A stretch of DNA of 48,667 nucleotides from an uncultured Bacilli bacterium (GCA_934086395.1 CAKOIE010000006.1:1-48667); one strand, 5' to 3'; counted from the first letter of the stretch, positions 15,891 through 25,136 are shown. Numbers and translations are program-made. The notes: generated by a model not told the origin, from the sequence alone.

Positions 15891-17216
15891 CTATTTAAAG
15901 ATATTATCTAGGGTATCTACTCCTCTTGATTTTAATATGTTGTATACGTCTGGTTTTTTACTTGTTTTAACATATTCTCCATTTTCTTCTCCAGTTTTAG
16001 TTATACCTTTTTGTTTAAATTCAAAGATAGTATTTAATTTAATTACATCTCCATTAAAACCAACCACTTCAGATATATTGGTTATTTTTCTTTTACCATC
16101 ATGCATTCTTTCAATATTAATTACTAAATCAATAGCGTTATCAATATATTCTCTTATGGCTTTAACGGGAATATCAATTCCACTCATTAATACCATGGTT
16201 TCTAATCTATTTAAGGCATCTTCAGGACTATTTGCATGAAGAGTTGTTAATGATCCATCATGACCTGTGTTCATAGCTTGTAACATATCAAATGCTTCTT
16301 TACCACGACATTCTCCAACAATGATACGATCTGGTCTCATTCTTAGGGCATTTATAACTAAATCTCTAATTGTTACTATAGAGCTATTATTATAATTCAT
16401 TGTTCTTGTTTCTAAACTTATAACGTGTTCTTGTTCTAATTTTAATTCAGCAGCATCTTCAATTGTTATAATACGTTCATCATTTCCAATAAAAGAACTT
16501 AAAATATTTAAAAGAGTTGTTTTACCACTACCAGTTCCACCACAAACAATTATATTTAACTTACCTCTTACGGCTCCTTCTAAAAACAAAGCCATGTCAT
16601 TGGTTAAACTACCAACTCTAAGTAAATCATCAATATGAGTCATATTTCTTTTAAATTTACGAATAGTCATAACTGGTCCATTTACTGATAAAGGAGGAAT
16701 AACGGCGTTAATACGTGATCCATCTTTTAATCTTGAGTCAACCATTGGGCTTGATGAATCAATGGTTCTTCCTTGAGGTCCAATTAATCTTTGAATTGTT
16801 CTAATAATATGATCATCATTAATAAAGGAAACACTGGTGTCTTTAACTATTTTACCATCTATTTCTACATAAACATCTTTAGGCCCATTGACCATTATTT
16901 CACTTATATTATCATCAGTTAATAGCTCAGTAATAGGACCATTTCCACTTACTTCATCTTCAATTAAATTATAGATATGATTTCTTTCAACATTAGTTAA
17001 ATCATATCCTTCAAGACATTTATCTACTTCATTATTTATAAAGTCACTTAATTCAATTCCTTCAGGTATTTCAGTATCAACTAGGTGTTCTATTATTATT
17101 TTTCTTAACTTATCTAATAATTTCTTATCAGGAAATACATCATAATCAGATACCATGCTGTCTTGATAATCATTAGGATGTGTAAAATCAAAAGATTCTA
17201 ATAAAGTTTTCTTCAT
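15891..17216 (-). CDS. tadA: Tad/CpaF-type secretion ATPase TadA
   Basis: A 441-aa hexameric secretion ATPase of the VirB11/CpaF family. An N-terminal domain (LTDDNISEIMVNGPKDVYVE) precedes the ATPase core: Walker A CGGTGSGKTTLLN, Asp box ITIEDAAELKL, Walker B RPDRIIVGECRG, and the His box AMNTGHDGSLTTLHANSPED. It powers pilus assembly by the TadB/TadC platform. Strong GGAGG site. The start overlaps the last base of the tadZ-like gene, so the two are translationally coupled. Confidence 0.93.
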   Translation of the reverse strand: MKKTLLESFDFTHPNDYQDSMVSDYDVFPDKKLLDKLRKIIIEHLVDTEIPEGIELSDFINNEVDKCLEGYDLTNVERNHIYNLIEDEVSGNGPITELLTDDNISEIMVNGPKDVYVEIDGKIVKDTSVSFINDDHIIRTIQRLIGPQGRTIDSSSPMVDSRLKDGSRINAVIPPLSVNGPVMTIRKFKRNMTHIDDLLRVGSLTNDMALFLEGAVRGKLNIIVCGGTGSGKTTLLNILSSFIGNDERIITIEDAAELKLEQEHVISLETRTMNYNNSSIVTIRDLVINALRMRPDRIIVGECRGKEAFDMLQAMNTGHDGSLTTLHANSPEDALNRLETMVLMSGIDIPVKAIREYIDNAIDLVINIERMHDGKRKITNISEVVGFNGDVIKLNTIFEFKQKGITKTGEENGEYVKTSKKPDVYNILKSRGVDTLDNIFK

Positions 17217-17959
17217 TATTTTTTACCTCCTATTATTTCGTTTGCCATTAATTCAAAGACTTTTTCATCTTTAAATTTACTATATTTATAAGTTATTAAT
17301 TCACCATTTAAAACAAGTTCATCTAATTTTGAAACATGGAAACTAGAACTAATTACGTAATCAATATTTGATCCTAATATATTTTTTAAATCATAATTAC
17401 TAAAGAAATTTTTATTAGGTATAAAACTATTATTAACAATTATCTTATATTTTTTTAATTCATTTTCTTCGAATATGTTAAGAATATTTTTTAGATTCTT
17501 AAGAGAAACGAAATCATTTGTGGTTACAAAATAAATTAAGTCACTTTTATCTAATGCAAAGACGTTTACCTCATTTAGACTACTTGCTGTATCTATTAAT
17601 ATTACGTCATACGCATATACACATTTATCTAACAAAATATCTATATATTTTATACTTATACGTGATGCTTGTCTTGGATCTTTAGGGCATGCTATAAATG
17701 AGATGTTATCATCATACTTAGTTATGTATTTATCCATATCATCATATTTATTATTTAAGTAATCTTCAGCAAAGTTATAGATTGTTTTATTAACGTCTTT
17801 ATTAAGGGAAAAAGCAATTGCCCCGTTTGTTAGGTCTAAATCAACGATAAGAACTTTTTTATCCATTTTAGATAATGTTCCAGCAAGTGAAAGAAGTGTT
17901 GTCGTTTTTCCAACTCCACCTTTGGCTGAATACATACATACAATTTTACCTCTAGCCAT
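17216..17959 (-). CDS. tadZ: TadZ/CpaE-like MinD/ParA-family ATPase
   Basis: About 247 aa. The deviant Walker A motif is complete (SAKGGVGKTTTLLSLAG), followed by VLIVDLDLTNG (A-prime) and DVILIDTASSLNEV (Walker B). It lacks the N-terminal receiver-like domain of many CpaE proteins. Such ATPases position Tad pili at the pole. The frame extends to 17971, but the start is set at ATG 17959, 8 nt after AAGGTGG. It overlaps the tadA start by 1 nt. Confidence 0.85.
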   Translation of the reverse strand: MARGKIVCMYSAKGGVGKTTTLLSLAGTLSKMDKKVLIVDLDLTNGAIAFSLNKDVNKTIYNFAEDYLNNKYDDMDKYITKYDDNISFIACPKDPRQASRISIKYIDILLDKCVYAYDVILIDTASSLNEVNVFALDKSDLIYFVTTNDFVSLKNLKNILNIFEENELKKYKIIVNNSFIPNKNFFSNYDLKNILGSNIDYVISSSFHVSKLDELVLNGELITYKYSKFKDEKVFELMANEIIGGKK

Positions 17960-17960
17960 A

Positions 17961-18332
17961 TTAAGAACCACCTTTATTTTCTTCTATAATTATACCATTA
18001 TTTGTATTAATAACAATATAATTTATTTTAATATTATAATTTTTAATATTTATTATCTTGCCAAACGTACTTTTAAATTTATAATTATTTTGAATGTATA
18101 TTTTATCTTCATCTAATTTATAATTGAAATTATTAGTACTATAACCATTTTTTTGATATAAAGTTTTTATTTCTTCTTCATCTTGGGTACTTTTTAAAAT
18201 AGTTTTAGTAACACTTTCATATTTCATTTGTTCATTTATGATAGTAGCATAATCAAAAGTAAACGCAAGAGAAATAAAAATAACTGGTAAAATAATAATA
18301 AATATTGTTAAACTTTGTCCTTTTTTATTCAC
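17961..18332 (-). CDS. TadE/TadG-like pseudopilin (second copy)
   Basis: A 123-aa single-pass protein. The N-terminus NKKGQSLTIFIIILPVIFIS is a prepilin-type signal (basic, GQ, then a ~20-residue hydrophobic helix), as in TadE-like minor pilins, with a beta-rich C-terminal domain. It opens with GTG 9 nt after AAAGGG and overlaps the preceding TadE-like gene by 8 nt. It ends 1 nt before the TadZ-like start. Probably a minor pilin of the Tad machine; a prepilin peptidase would have to be encoded elsewhere. Confidence 0.75.
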   Translation of the reverse strand: MNKKGQSLTIFIIILPVIFISLAFTFDYATIINEQMKYESVTKTILKSTQDEEEIKTLYQKNGYSTNNFNYKLDEDKIYIQNNYKFKSTFGKIINIKNYNIKINYIVINTNNGIIIEENKGGS

Positions 18333-18651
18333 TTAGTATTACCCTTTCACTTTTAATTTTATAAGGTTTTCCTAAAACTTTAGAAAGTCCTGGAGTTATT
18401 GTTTTGTAATTTTTAGTTAAGGTTAAATAAACATAATTATCTTTTACCTCATATGTTAATGTTGCATCAGTTATTTTATTTAATTCATCAATTTTATTTT
18501 CTTTATATAAAGTTATTGTTTCATTCATATCTGATTCTAAATGATTTTTATAAGAAAAAATTAGCATCATATCAGTTATAAACATGATTATGTAAATTAT
18601 AACTGGAAGAATAATAATAAATTCAACTAATGCTTGTCCTTTTTTATTCAT
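18325..18651 (-). CDS. TadE-like pseudopilin (first copy)
   Basis: About 108 aa. It begins MNKKGQALVEFIIILPVIIY, the classic TadE N-terminus with a conserved Glu five residues after GQ, then a small extracytoplasmic domain. The longer frame from 18669 is possible, but ATG 18651 gives the standard prepilin start behind AAGGGTTGG. First gene of the tad operon proper, just downstream of a strong terminator. Confidence 0.78.
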   Translation of the reverse strand: MNKKGQALVEFIIILPVIIYIIMFITDMMLIFSYKNHLESDMNETITLYKENKIDELNKITDATLTYEVKDNYVYLTLTKNYKTITPGLSKVLGKPYKIKSERVILSE

Positions 18652-18705
18652 TTTACCAACCCTTATCATAATTAAATTATAAAATATTTATGTTATTTTT
18701 ACAAT

Positions 18706-18775
18706 TAAAAACGATAATGATTTATATTCATTTATTGTTTTAAATGAATTATTTATCATTATCATTTTTTATTAA
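18706..18775 (-). terminator. Long hairpin terminator upstream of the tad operon
   Basis: Arms of about 22 nt (GATAATGA...ATTCATTTA pattern and its complement, with one internal mismatch patch) flank a 5-nt loop, followed by GTTTTTAATT on the minus strand. It ends the 578-aa pilin-like gene and isolates it from the tad genes. Confidence 0.75.
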
Positions 18776-18778
18776 TTA

Positions 18779-20515
18779 TTAATAGTAGATTTTACGATAT
18801 TCATAGCATCTAAATTCACTATAAGAACAATCATAATAATAGGTTTCTGGTATTGTCCTATCAAATGTACAAGTATATGGTGAAAAGCCAGGGCAATGAC
18901 AACCAGTTGTCCAAGGTACACATGTTGATGTGATTGTTTTATAGCGTGTTCCCGTACAGGTTTGTGAAACAGTTACGTTTCCACCGTTTATGCATTCAGA
19001 ACTATTTGCCTCAGTAACTTGCATATAACAAGAACTACTATTTCCTTCATTATCATAAACTGTATATGTTTGGCTTGACTTAATACCCGTGTAGGTTTTA
19101 CTTGTTTCTCTACATCCTGAACCATTATCATAGCAATTTACTGTAAGTGTTACTCCATTTGGAGAGTTTACATTAGATTTAGAAATTGAACATGTAGGAG
19201 GAGTAGTATCTTTCCATTTTGCATATATTTTTTTATCTTTACCGGTTAAAATTTGGTATTCGTTACTAGAATATTCTGTTTGTCTATCATAAGTATTAAT
19301 TCCCCATCCAATAAATGTGTAACCAGTTCTTAAAGGAACCTTATATGCACTATTTGAATTTAAAAAATCAATAAATCTTGTTTGTTTTTCATGATTAAAT
19401 ACATTTTCAAATAATTTTACTGATGGTTTACCAGATACATTAAAATATCCTTTATTAGCATCTAATGTTATATTTGCACTTAATATATAATAATTGTTAC
19501 TTATTGATGAAGATGTATATTCTTCTAATTCATTTTTTACGAATAAAAATAATGTTGTTTTATTCGTATTAACAAGTTCTGGAAATTCATTTTTTAAATT
19601 AATTATTTTATTATCTTGTTTTGTTAGTTGTTTACTTTCAACCGTTTTCCACCTATCATCACATGATGTTATATTATTTGTAGTGGTTAAGCAATAAGAT
19701 AATTTAGTATTACTTTTATCTTCAATATTATAAGTTAATATTCCTTCGTATGAATATTCATTATCATATCTTGATATTACATTAAAACTATTTATTTTAG
19801 GTTTTGCTGGTTTTATTGTTATTGTTCTTTCTGCTATTTTCTTATTATTTGAATTACTTACTGCTGTTCCATCTGGTGTATAAGTATATCTTATTTTATA
19901 TGATCCAAGTTTACTAGTATTTATTATTTCATCTGTACATATTCTTCCATCTTCCATGTATGCGATAAAATTTGCTGATGTATTATTTTCATTATAACTT
20001 ATTAAGTTAACTCCTGCTTTTAATCCAGTTAATGAATTTATAATTTGTAATTCATTCGTATTTATTCCAATATAGCATAAATTTCTTTCATCAGAATTAT
20101 ATACGGCATTATAATTTCTTACATATAAATAATTTTCTCCATTATTATTTTCATAGGGATAATCTGTCATTAATTCATAGTTTTCATCATAATAAACTTT
20201 AATTTTATCATTTTGATTAATTTTTTCTTTTGTTCTAGGATCAATTAAATTTTCATTTAAATAACCATTGTTAATTACATCTCTTGCTTCTAATATTTTA
20301 TAAGAAAAATTATCATTTAATTCATTAATAATTTTTGGTGTATTATTAGCGTAAAGCAAGGCACTTGATTTAACTTTTTCAACATATTCTTCATAACTAC
20401 TTAATTGTTGCTTTTTTATTGTACTATTTAGTGAGATTCCCACTATTACACCAATAAGTGCAAGAAGTGCAACTGACACTATTATTTCTACTAATGTAAA
20501 TCCTTTTTTATTCAT
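18779..20515 (-). CDS. Large type IV pilin-like surface protein with InlB-type repeat and Cys-rich tail
   Basis: A 578-aa protein with a textbook class III prepilin N-terminus (MNKKGFTLVEIIVSVALLAL, cleavage after KKG). The extracellular part carries Ig-like stretches, one Listeria-Bacteroides (InlB B-like) repeat around residues 390-430 (LRTGYTFIGWGINTYDR, KKIYAKW), a segment TTPPTCSISKSNVNSPNGVT, and a final ~100 residues with about a dozen cysteines. It is much longer than a normal pilin, so it is more likely a tip adhesin than a shaft subunit. AGGAGTG precedes the ATG. It lies 48 nt after the 579-aa surface gene and probably shares its poly-G promoter. Confidence 0.75.
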   Translation of the reverse strand: MNKKGFTLVEIIVSVALLALIGVIVGISLNSTIKKQQLSSYEEYVEKVKSSALLYANNTPKIINELNDNFSYKILEARDVINNGYLNENLIDPRTKEKINQNDKIKVYYDENYELMTDYPYENNNGENYLYVRNYNAVYNSDERNLCYIGINTNELQIINSLTGLKAGVNLISYNENNTSANFIAYMEDGRICTDEIINTSKLGSYKIRYTYTPDGTAVSNSNNKKIAERTITIKPAKPKINSFNVISRYDNEYSYEGILTYNIEDKSNTKLSYCLTTTNNITSCDDRWKTVESKQLTKQDNKIINLKNEFPELVNTNKTTLFLFVKNELEEYTSSSISNNYYILSANITLDANKGYFNVSGKPSVKLFENVFNHEKQTRFIDFLNSNSAYKVPLRTGYTFIGWGINTYDRQTEYSSNEYQILTGKDKKIYAKWKDTTPPTCSISKSNVNSPNGVTLTVNCYDNGSGCRETSKTYTGIKSSQTYTVYDNEGNSSSCYMQVTEANSSECINGGNVTVSQTCTGTRYKTITSTCVPWTTGCHCPGFSPYTCTFDRTIPETYYYDCSYSEFRCYEYRKIYY

Positions 20516-20563
20516 ATATTATTCACTCCTATAATCTATTACTATATTAATGATAATATATTT

Positions 20564-22303
20564 TTAATTAAATTTCAATTTATATGGATTATTTTTTTCA
20601 CCTGTTCCAGAAAAAAATTCAACATTAGATTTTAGATAAAGTGATGGGTAAACATTGACGGCATCATACGCTCCATAATCACTAACAGCACCGTCACCAC
20701 ACACAATGAACACGTTAAGCGCGCCTTCATAGTAAGGAGATAATGTCCAGTACCAACTAGACTTTGCTAACCAGTTATCTGTCTTACATTTTCCGTTTGT
20801 GTAATCCCATTTATCATTTGCTTTATCATATGTTACACCTGCTCTTAGGTTTTCATGACATTCTGCAAGTGTTGTAGCATATCCATAATCGCTTGGATAT
20901 ATTAATCCAACCTTACCTGTCCATGTGGTAGGACGACTATTTTGATAGGTTATTGTTCCTCTTTCTTTATTATATTGATCTAATAGAGGTAATCCATATG
21001 GTGGAGTTTCTAGTTTGCTGTAAGTGTTCCCTCCAATATTCCATAGACTTTCGCTTATCATATTTTGATAATTACTTTTTATCACGTTAGTATAATTAAA
21101 TTCTCCGGTTTGACGAAGTACTGGTTTCTTATTTGTTAAATCATAATAAGAATTATACCAGTTATTCTTGTTGACGGTTAAAGTTGTATCTAGATAATCT
21201 CCATTTAATTCTTTCATTAAATCTGCTTTTGTCCAATCATTTATTCCCCAATAATCATTATACTCTAAATTTAATTTAGCATCCCATGAAAATCTGCCTA
21301 ATGATTCATCTCTAACTAATTTAAGTTTCTTACTTGTTGCTCCACTAGAATCTTTTACATTAAATACTCCAATTATTCTCCATAATTCTCCTGTGTTACC
21401 AAACTCAACGTAATTTCTAGGGGTGCTTCCTGTGTATCTTACATTTTTATCTACGGTTGGATCGATAAATAATCCATGTTTATTGTTACTATCTAGTTCT
21501 TGAACTTTACTTACATATTCTACCGAATTTATTCCTTTACTTTCAAAATTAACAATTAACTTATTTGGAATACTATTTAATTTATCTATAATTATTTGCC
21601 ACTCACCCGTTGCATAATTACAATTAAAACTTACTGGACTATCTTTTAGTTCAGTATTATTTTTATATGCAGTTGATATAGCATTATAAAAGCAAGTTGT
21701 AGGTAATTCTTTTACTTCTACGCCATCTACATACGCTACTATATCTATATCTTTATTAATACCTTTAATATATTTTATTTGGTTTGCTAGTTCTAAGTCA
21801 TTCCATATATATCCTGCATTTAAATTAAGTTTTATATAATAATCATTATTACTTTTATTATTTGTTAAGATAGTTAATGACTTTGTTTTATTTGAATTTA
21901 TAGTTCCACTTACTTCACTAGATTCAGCTTCTTTAGATACACTTATATCACTTGGTATATTCTTACTTGTCTCTGTACAATTTTGATTATTACATAATTC
22001 ATATGTAAATTCATATTTAACATCTATTTTATTTAAATTAGTTAATATTATATTAAATTGTTCTATCTTACCTGCTTGTAAATGTAATATTCTATCATTT
22101 GTTTCACCACTATTTGTTGTTATATTAAATGATAAATCATTAACCTTTATATTAGCAATCTTTTTATTTTGACTACTTGTAAACATCGATAATGAATAAC
22201 CTAAAGTAAATATAAATAATAGTATAATTCCCATTATAGTTAATATCTTTGCTTGTTTATCTTTTTTTATTAAATTAAAAAATTTGATAAGTTTAGTTTT
22301 CAT
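20564..22303 (-). CDS. Surface protein with C-terminal lectin-like (DUF6273-type) domain
   Basis: A 579-aa protein with one N-terminal membrane anchor (ILTIMGIILLFIFTLGYSL) and a large extracytoplasmic region. The end resembles C-type-lectin-fold variable domains: WYWTLSPYYEGALNVF, then GDGAVSDYGAYDAVNVYPS and LYLKSNV. Codons in that stretch (about 20660-20745) are unusually G/C-rich and mostly end in C or T, unlike the rest of the gene, as in diversity-generating-retroelement targets. AGGAGC precedes the ATG. The promoter spacer contains G7. Role: probably a binding protein linked to the adjacent pilus genes. The DUF number is from memory. Confidence 0.65.
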   Translation of the reverse strand: MKTKLIKFFNLIKKDKQAKILTIMGIILLFIFTLGYSLSMFTSSQNKKIANIKVNDLSFNITTNSGETNDRILHLQAGKIEQFNIILTNLNKIDVKYEFTYELCNNQNCTETSKNIPSDISVSKEAESSEVSGTINSNKTKSLTILTNNKSNNDYYIKLNLNAGYIWNDLELANQIKYIKGINKDIDIVAYVDGVEVKELPTTCFYNAISTAYKNNTELKDSPVSFNCNYATGEWQIIIDKLNSIPNKLIVNFESKGINSVEYVSKVQELDSNNKHGLFIDPTVDKNVRYTGSTPRNYVEFGNTGELWRIIGVFNVKDSSGATSKKLKLVRDESLGRFSWDAKLNLEYNDYWGINDWTKADLMKELNGDYLDTTLTVNKNNWYNSYYDLTNKKPVLRQTGEFNYTNVIKSNYQNMISESLWNIGGNTYSKLETPPYGLPLLDQYNKERGTITYQNSRPTTWTGKVGLIYPSDYGYATTLAECHENLRAGVTYDKANDKWDYTNGKCKTDNWLAKSSWYWTLSPYYEGALNVFIVCGDGAVSDYGAYDAVNVYPSLYLKSNVEFFSGTGEKNNPYKLKFN

Positions 22304-22328
22304 ATTTTTAAGCTCCTATTCTTATCAA

Positions 22329-22356
22329 ATTATATTACTAAAAGCCCCCCCGTCAA
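22329..22356 (-). promoter_or_regulatory. Candidate phase-variable promoter with G7 tract in the spacer
   Basis: Minus strand TTGACG, 16-nt spacer, TATAAT, about 25 nt before the start codon of the 579-aa surface protein. The spacer begins within seven consecutive G (22345-22351), exceptional in this AT-rich DNA. Loss or gain of one G would give 15 or 17 nt between near-consensus boxes. Confidence 0.75.
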
Positions 22357-22374
22357 GCGAAAATTTGTTCTATT

Positions 22375-22749
22375 TTATATACTTATATTTCTTATAATAC
22401 CATACAATATTACAACAATTAGTAAACTAGGCATCATCTTATTAACTATATTGCTTAATTTATTTTCTTTATTTAAAACATAACAATAATTAATATATAA
22501 ATAATAAATAATAAAAGGAATTATTAAAATAGTTACTAAAGCGTTATATTGAAAAGCCTTATTTATATCTAAATTAACTAATGAAAATAAACATCTAGTT
22601 ATACCACATCCAGGACACTTTAAACCAGTTATTAAATTAAATATACAAGGAATACCAATATTAAAACTAATATATATTTTATAATATAAAAAGAAAAGTA
22701 ATATTAATCCTATATTTATTAATACTACTCTATTTAATCTAGTTTTCAA
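22375..22749 (-). CDS. DUF2752 membrane protein
   Basis: A 124-aa integral membrane protein with about three hydrophobic segments. The motif LKCPGCGITRCLFSL is the DUF2752 signature CPGCGxTR. Function unknown. The frame opens with TTG inside the end of the upstream DUF4234 gene (11-nt overlap), with no Shine-Dalgarno sequence, so it may be translated by coupling. The paired arrangement with a zinc-ribbon DUF4234 protein suggests a shared role. Confidence 0.8.
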   Translation of the reverse strand: MKTRLNRVVLINIGLILLFFLYYKIYISFNIGIPCIFNLITGLKCPGCGITRCLFSLVNLDINKAFQYNALVTILIIPFIIYYLYINYCYVLNKENKLSNIVNKMMPSLLIVVILYGIIRNISI

Positions 22750-23200
22750 ATTTATTTAAATCACTTTGCATTAAAATAAGACTAATTAAATCAGCTTTAA
22801 TAATAGATAAAACCATATATATTATTGAATTATCATTAATATCTTTACTATAACTTTGTCCTAAATTATATAATTTTCTACCCATATCATAATTCCAATA
22901 TATTAAATATAATCCACAAGTTAAAATTGACAATAACACAACTGTAATACCAGAAGTAGAATAATCATCATTTAATGAATTTACATCATCTGTTATAGTA
23001 GCAATCCAATATAAACTATATAAACCACATGTTATAACAGTTAAAATTATTTGAGTAGCAATATCTCTTTTATTAATTTTAATATTATTTATTTCTTCAT
23101 TTTTAACTTCTTTAGCTTCTTTTTCTATTTTTTTACCGCAATTTGAACAATAAATATCTTTACTTTTTATTTCTTTACCACAATTTGAACAATATTTCAT
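22739..23200 (-). CDS. Zinc-ribbon DUF4234 membrane protein
   Basis: A 153-aa protein. The first 26 residues hold two CxxC pairs (YCSNCGKEIKSKDIYCSNCGK), a zinc ribbon. The rest matches DUF4234: IILTVITCGLYSLYWIATI and LLSILTCGLYLIYWNYDM, two repeated hydrophobic ITCGLYxxYW elements. GTGGAGG precedes the ATG. It lies 2 nt after xseB. Function unknown; membrane-located. Confidence 0.8.
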   Translation of the reverse strand: MKYCSNCGKEIKSKDIYCSNCGKKIEKEAKEVKNEEINNIKINKRDIATQIILTVITCGLYSLYWIATITDDVNSLNDDYSTSGITVVLLSILTCGLYLIYWNYDMGRKLYNLGQSYSKDINDNSIIYMVLSIIKADLISLILMQSDLNKFEN

Positions 23201-23202
23201 AT

Positions 23203-23421
23203 TTATTCCTCCACTTTAAAATCTTTTTCTTCACCATTATCCATTAATATTTTATTAACAGATTCTGTTGCTTTAGTTAATTTATCTCCACATATTTTAG
23301 CAAGTTTCATAGCCTCACTATATGTTTCAATAGATGAATCTAAATCAATTTCTCCATTTTCTAATTTTTTAACACTTGCTTCTAGTTCATTCATTAAATC
23401 TTCAAATTTTTTATCTTCCAT
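23203..23421 (-). CDS. xseB: Exodeoxyribonuclease VII small subunit
   Basis: A 72-aa XseB: FEDLMNELEASVKKLENGEI, DSSIETYSEAMKLAKICGDKL. Full family length. Several copies bind one XseA subunit to form exonuclease VII, which degrades single-stranded DNA. It lies 2 nt after xseA, with GAAGGG as ribosome binding site. Confidence 0.93.
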   Translation of the reverse strand: MEDKKFEDLMNELEASVKKLENGEIDLDSSIETYSEAMKLAKICGDKLTKATESVNKILMDNGEEKDFKVEE

Positions 23422-23423
23422 AA

Positions 23424-24689
23424 TTATTCTATCCCTTCAACTTTCGCATTTATTTTACCTTTAGATAATCTTATATTAATATTATCCCCTACTTTTAGTT
23501 TTTCACTATCTTTAATTATTTTATCATCCTTAGTTATGACTGAATATCCCTTAGATAATATACTTAAAGGATTAAGTAACTCTAATTTATTTAATAGTAA
23601 ATTATATTCATGATATTTTTCTTTAAATAATTCTTCCGGATTACATAGTATACGATTATTCTTTAAGTGTTCATATTTAGTTTTATTAATTTCAATTTTA
23701 TTTATAATATAATTATTTAATCTATCTATTAAATCACTTAATTTTTGTTCTTTAATTTCATAAATATTAAGTGGATTAGTTAAAACATAAGATGATTTTA
23801 ATTTATTTAAAACATTTTGATAATTCTTTATTTTTGTATTAATTATATTAGTACTTCTTAATTTATATTGAGTAATTAAATTAAGTAAATCACTCATATT
23901 TGGTACAGCCATTTCAGCAGCTCCTGTTGGTGTTGGTGCTCTTAAATCAGCAACAAAATCAGCAATTGTAAAATCTATTTCATGACCAACTGCACTTATT
24001 ATAGGTATTCTAGAGTTATATATTGCATCTGCAACTATTTTCTCATTAAAAGCCCATAAATCTTCATATGATCCTCCACCACGTCCAACTATTAATAAAT
24101 CAATATCATCATACTCATTTGCTTTATTAATTTGTTTTACAATATCATCTTTAGCAAGTTCACCTTGAACTAAACAAGGAAATAATAAAGTTTCACATAT
24201 AGGATATCTTCTTTTAATAGTACTTAATATATCTTTAATAGCAGCTCCAGTTGGGGCTGTAACAATTCCAATTTTTTTAGGATATTTTGGTAACTTCTTT
24301 TTATGTTCTTCATTAAAATAACCAAGTTCACTAAGTTCTTTCTTTAAAGCCTCAAACATTAAATAAAGATTACCCAATCCATCATTAGTCATCTCTTCAA
24401 CATAAATTTGATATTGTCCAGTTGGTGGATATAAAGAAACCTTACCACAAACAAGAACTTTCATTCCATCTTCAGGTACAAAATTTAATTTAGATGCATT
24501 AAAAGAAAACATAACCGCATTTATTCTTGATTCTTCATCTTTTAAAGTAAAATATAAATGTCCTCTAGTATGTCCCTTAAAATTAGATACCTCACCCTTT
24601 AAATAAACTTTTTGAATATTAGGATCAGTATCAAATTTATTTTTAAGATACCTATTTAAAGTACCTACTGTAATATATCTTCTTTCCAT
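23424..24689 (-). CDS. xseA: Exodeoxyribonuclease VII large subunit
   Basis: A 421-aa XseA. An N-terminal OB fold (VYLKGEVSNFKGHTRGHLYF) is followed by the catalytic domain (KIGIVTAPTGAAIKDILSTI, GRGGGSYEDLWAFNEK, PIISAVGHEIDFTIADFVAD, LRAPTPTGAAE) and a C-terminal coiled coil. It acts on single-stranded DNA with XseB. The start overlaps the nusB stop by 1 nt (TAATG). The order nusB-xseA-xseB matches Bacillus, apart from the absence of folD. Confidence 0.96.
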   Translation of the reverse strand: MERRYITVGTLNRYLKNKFDTDPNIQKVYLKGEVSNFKGHTRGHLYFTLKDEESRINAVMFSFNASKLNFVPEDGMKVLVCGKVSLYPPTGQYQIYVEEMTNDGLGNLYLMFEALKKELSELGYFNEEHKKKLPKYPKKIGIVTAPTGAAIKDILSTIKRRYPICETLLFPCLVQGELAKDDIVKQINKANEYDDIDLLIVGRGGGSYEDLWAFNEKIVADAIYNSRIPIISAVGHEIDFTIADFVADLRAPTPTGAAEMAVPNMSDLLNLITQYKLRSTNIINTKIKNYQNVLNKLKSSYVLTNPLNIYEIKEQKLSDLIDRLNNYIINKIEINKTKYEHLKNNRILCNPEELFKEKYHEYNLLLNKLELLNPLSILSKGYSVITKDDKIIKDSEKLKVGDNINIRLSKGKINAKVEGIE

Positions 24690-25081
24690 TACTCGTTTAT
24701 TATCCTATCTAAACAAGCATTAATCATCTTTCTAACTGCATCATCACTATATTTCTTAGCAAGTTCTAAAGCCTCATTAATAACTACTATATTAGGTGTA
24801 TCCATATATTTTATTTCATATATAGCCATTCTAAGAATAGCCCCACCGGTTAAATCTAATCTATCAATTGTCCAATCTTTTAAATATTCATTTGCTATAT
24901 TAGTTAATTCATCAAAATTAGTAACAATCCCATAAACCATATCTTTAACAAACTCATTATCTATCTCAACATTTTCTTTAATAACTTCATCTACACTATA
25001 GTTCATTTTATTATTCCTATATAAAGTTATTTGATAAATAATAGTCATTATCTTTTCTCTTAATTCACTTCTACTTGCCAT
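24689..25081 (-). CDS. nusB: Transcription antitermination protein NusB
   Basis: A 130-aa all-helical NusB: SRSELREKIMTIIYQI, WTIDRLDLTGGAILRMAIYEI, PNIVVINEALELAKKYSDD. It binds boxA RNA with NusE (S10) in rRNA antitermination. GAAAGAGG precedes the ATG. First gene of nusB-xseA-xseB-DUF4234-DUF2752. Confidence 0.94.
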   Translation of the reverse strand: MASRSELREKIMTIIYQITLYRNNKMNYSVDEVIKENVEIDNEFVKDMVYGIVTNFDELTNIANEYLKDWTIDRLDLTGGAILRMAIYEIKYMDTPNIVVINEALELAKKYSDDAVRKMINACLDRIINE

Positions 25082-25136
25082 ATATAAAACCTCTTTCTTT
25101 GGTAATTATATCACGAAAAACTTAAATTTAACATCA

